Positions 42,802-42,860 of a DNA stretch of 42,860 nucleotides are shown piece after piece; the stretch's first letter is position 1; the number at the start of each line of letters is the position of its first letter. The notes beneath the pieces are model-generated. The model was given only the letters and a program-made list of their open reading frames with translations, made no database searches and had not been told where the DNA came from. This stretch comes from MedAcidi-G1 sp002713545. Its GTDB lineage: Bacteria; Actinomycetota; Acidimicrobiia; Acidimicrobiales; MedAcidi-G1. The DNA is taken from positions 1 to 42,860 of the forward strand of contig CAXGYF010000012.1 in assembly GCA_964013895.1 (NCBI GenBank), given 5' to 3'. The position numbers were made by a program, and so were the translations under genes.

Positions 42802-42860
42802 ATGAAAAGTTCAGTATTCGTATCTTGCTGCACACTAATGTTACTTTTTTCTGCCTGTGG
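42802..42860 (+). CDS. Start of a lipoprotein, cut by the window end
   Basis: The first 19 codons of a gene that continues beyond the window. MKSSVFVSCCTLMLLFSACG is a short lipoprotein signal with the lipobox FSAC, so Cys19 would be lipidated. A strong AAGGGGG lies five bases before the ATG. Nothing can be said about its function. Confidence 0.75.
   Translation, partial: MKSSVFVSCCTLMLLFSAC

Noticed and set aside
1..42860. CRISPR arrays, insertion sequences, prophage or attachment sites
   Set aside because: No spaced direct repeats, transposase or integrase frames, or phage genes were seen on reading through; the two tRNA genes have no duplicated 3' ends nearby.

Overview
The window looks like a chromosomal piece of an AT-rich (roughly 40% GC by eye) actinobacterium, most plausibly a marine Acidimicrobiia-type lineage. 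The evidence is gene content and order. There is a mycothiol-dependent formaldehyde dehydrogenase, a PAC2-family protein, an F420-type PPOX protein and an actinobacterial-type coproheme decarboxylase. Several genes follow an order that I recall from Mycobacterium: DUF2342-tilS-hpt, then panC-coaX-lysS-clpC, then ispD-ispF-rlmB. The lineage call is inference. No mobile elements, prophage, rRNA or CRISPR were seen, and no gap without a gene exceeds 300 bases.

Layout: 1-3.2 kb carries a conserved hypothetical and a PcrA/UvrD helicase. From 3.2 to 13.6 kb there is a tRNA-Thr(CGT), a 44-aa membrane protein missed by length cutoffs, and a housekeeping run (DUF2342 metalloprotease-like protein, tilS, hpt, an inactive-looking phosphatase, panC, coaX, lysS, a reverse-strand polyprenyl synthetase, clpC). 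From 13.6 to 22.6 kb there is a lipoprotein-TM-HAD fusion, a dienelactone hydrolase, a Crp-type regulator, ispD-ispF-rlmB, tRNA-Thr(TGT), a LytR_C protein, glycerate kinase, groEL behind a CIRCE-like operator, and a PPOX protein.

The most interesting part is 22.6-31.2 kb. A tightly packed reverse-strand set of six genes encodes a beta-keto acid cleavage enzyme, a carnitine dehydrogenase, a gamma-butyrobetaine hydroxylase, and then an NAD-linked formate dehydrogenase. fdhD sits divergently. The formate dehydrogenase catalytic subunit contains an in-frame UGA read as selenocysteine, followed by a SECIS hairpin with a GGUCU apical loop. Its usual N-terminal iron-sulfur part is detached and encoded at the other end of the operon. 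Together these genes could turn gamma-butyrobetaine or carnitine into glycine betaine plus acetoacetate. Formate from downstream demethylation could then be oxidised to CO2. A mycothiol formaldehyde dehydrogenase (mscR) at 38 kb would connect formaldehyde to that formate.

The last part, 31.2-42.9 kb, holds coproheme decarboxylase, a receiver-like protein, amt directly followed by glnD (no PII gene between), a NUDIX hydrolase, a PAC2 protein, a GNAT acetyltransferase, and an overlapping operon of mscR with four poorly characterised genes. It ends in the start of a lipoprotein cut by the window edge.
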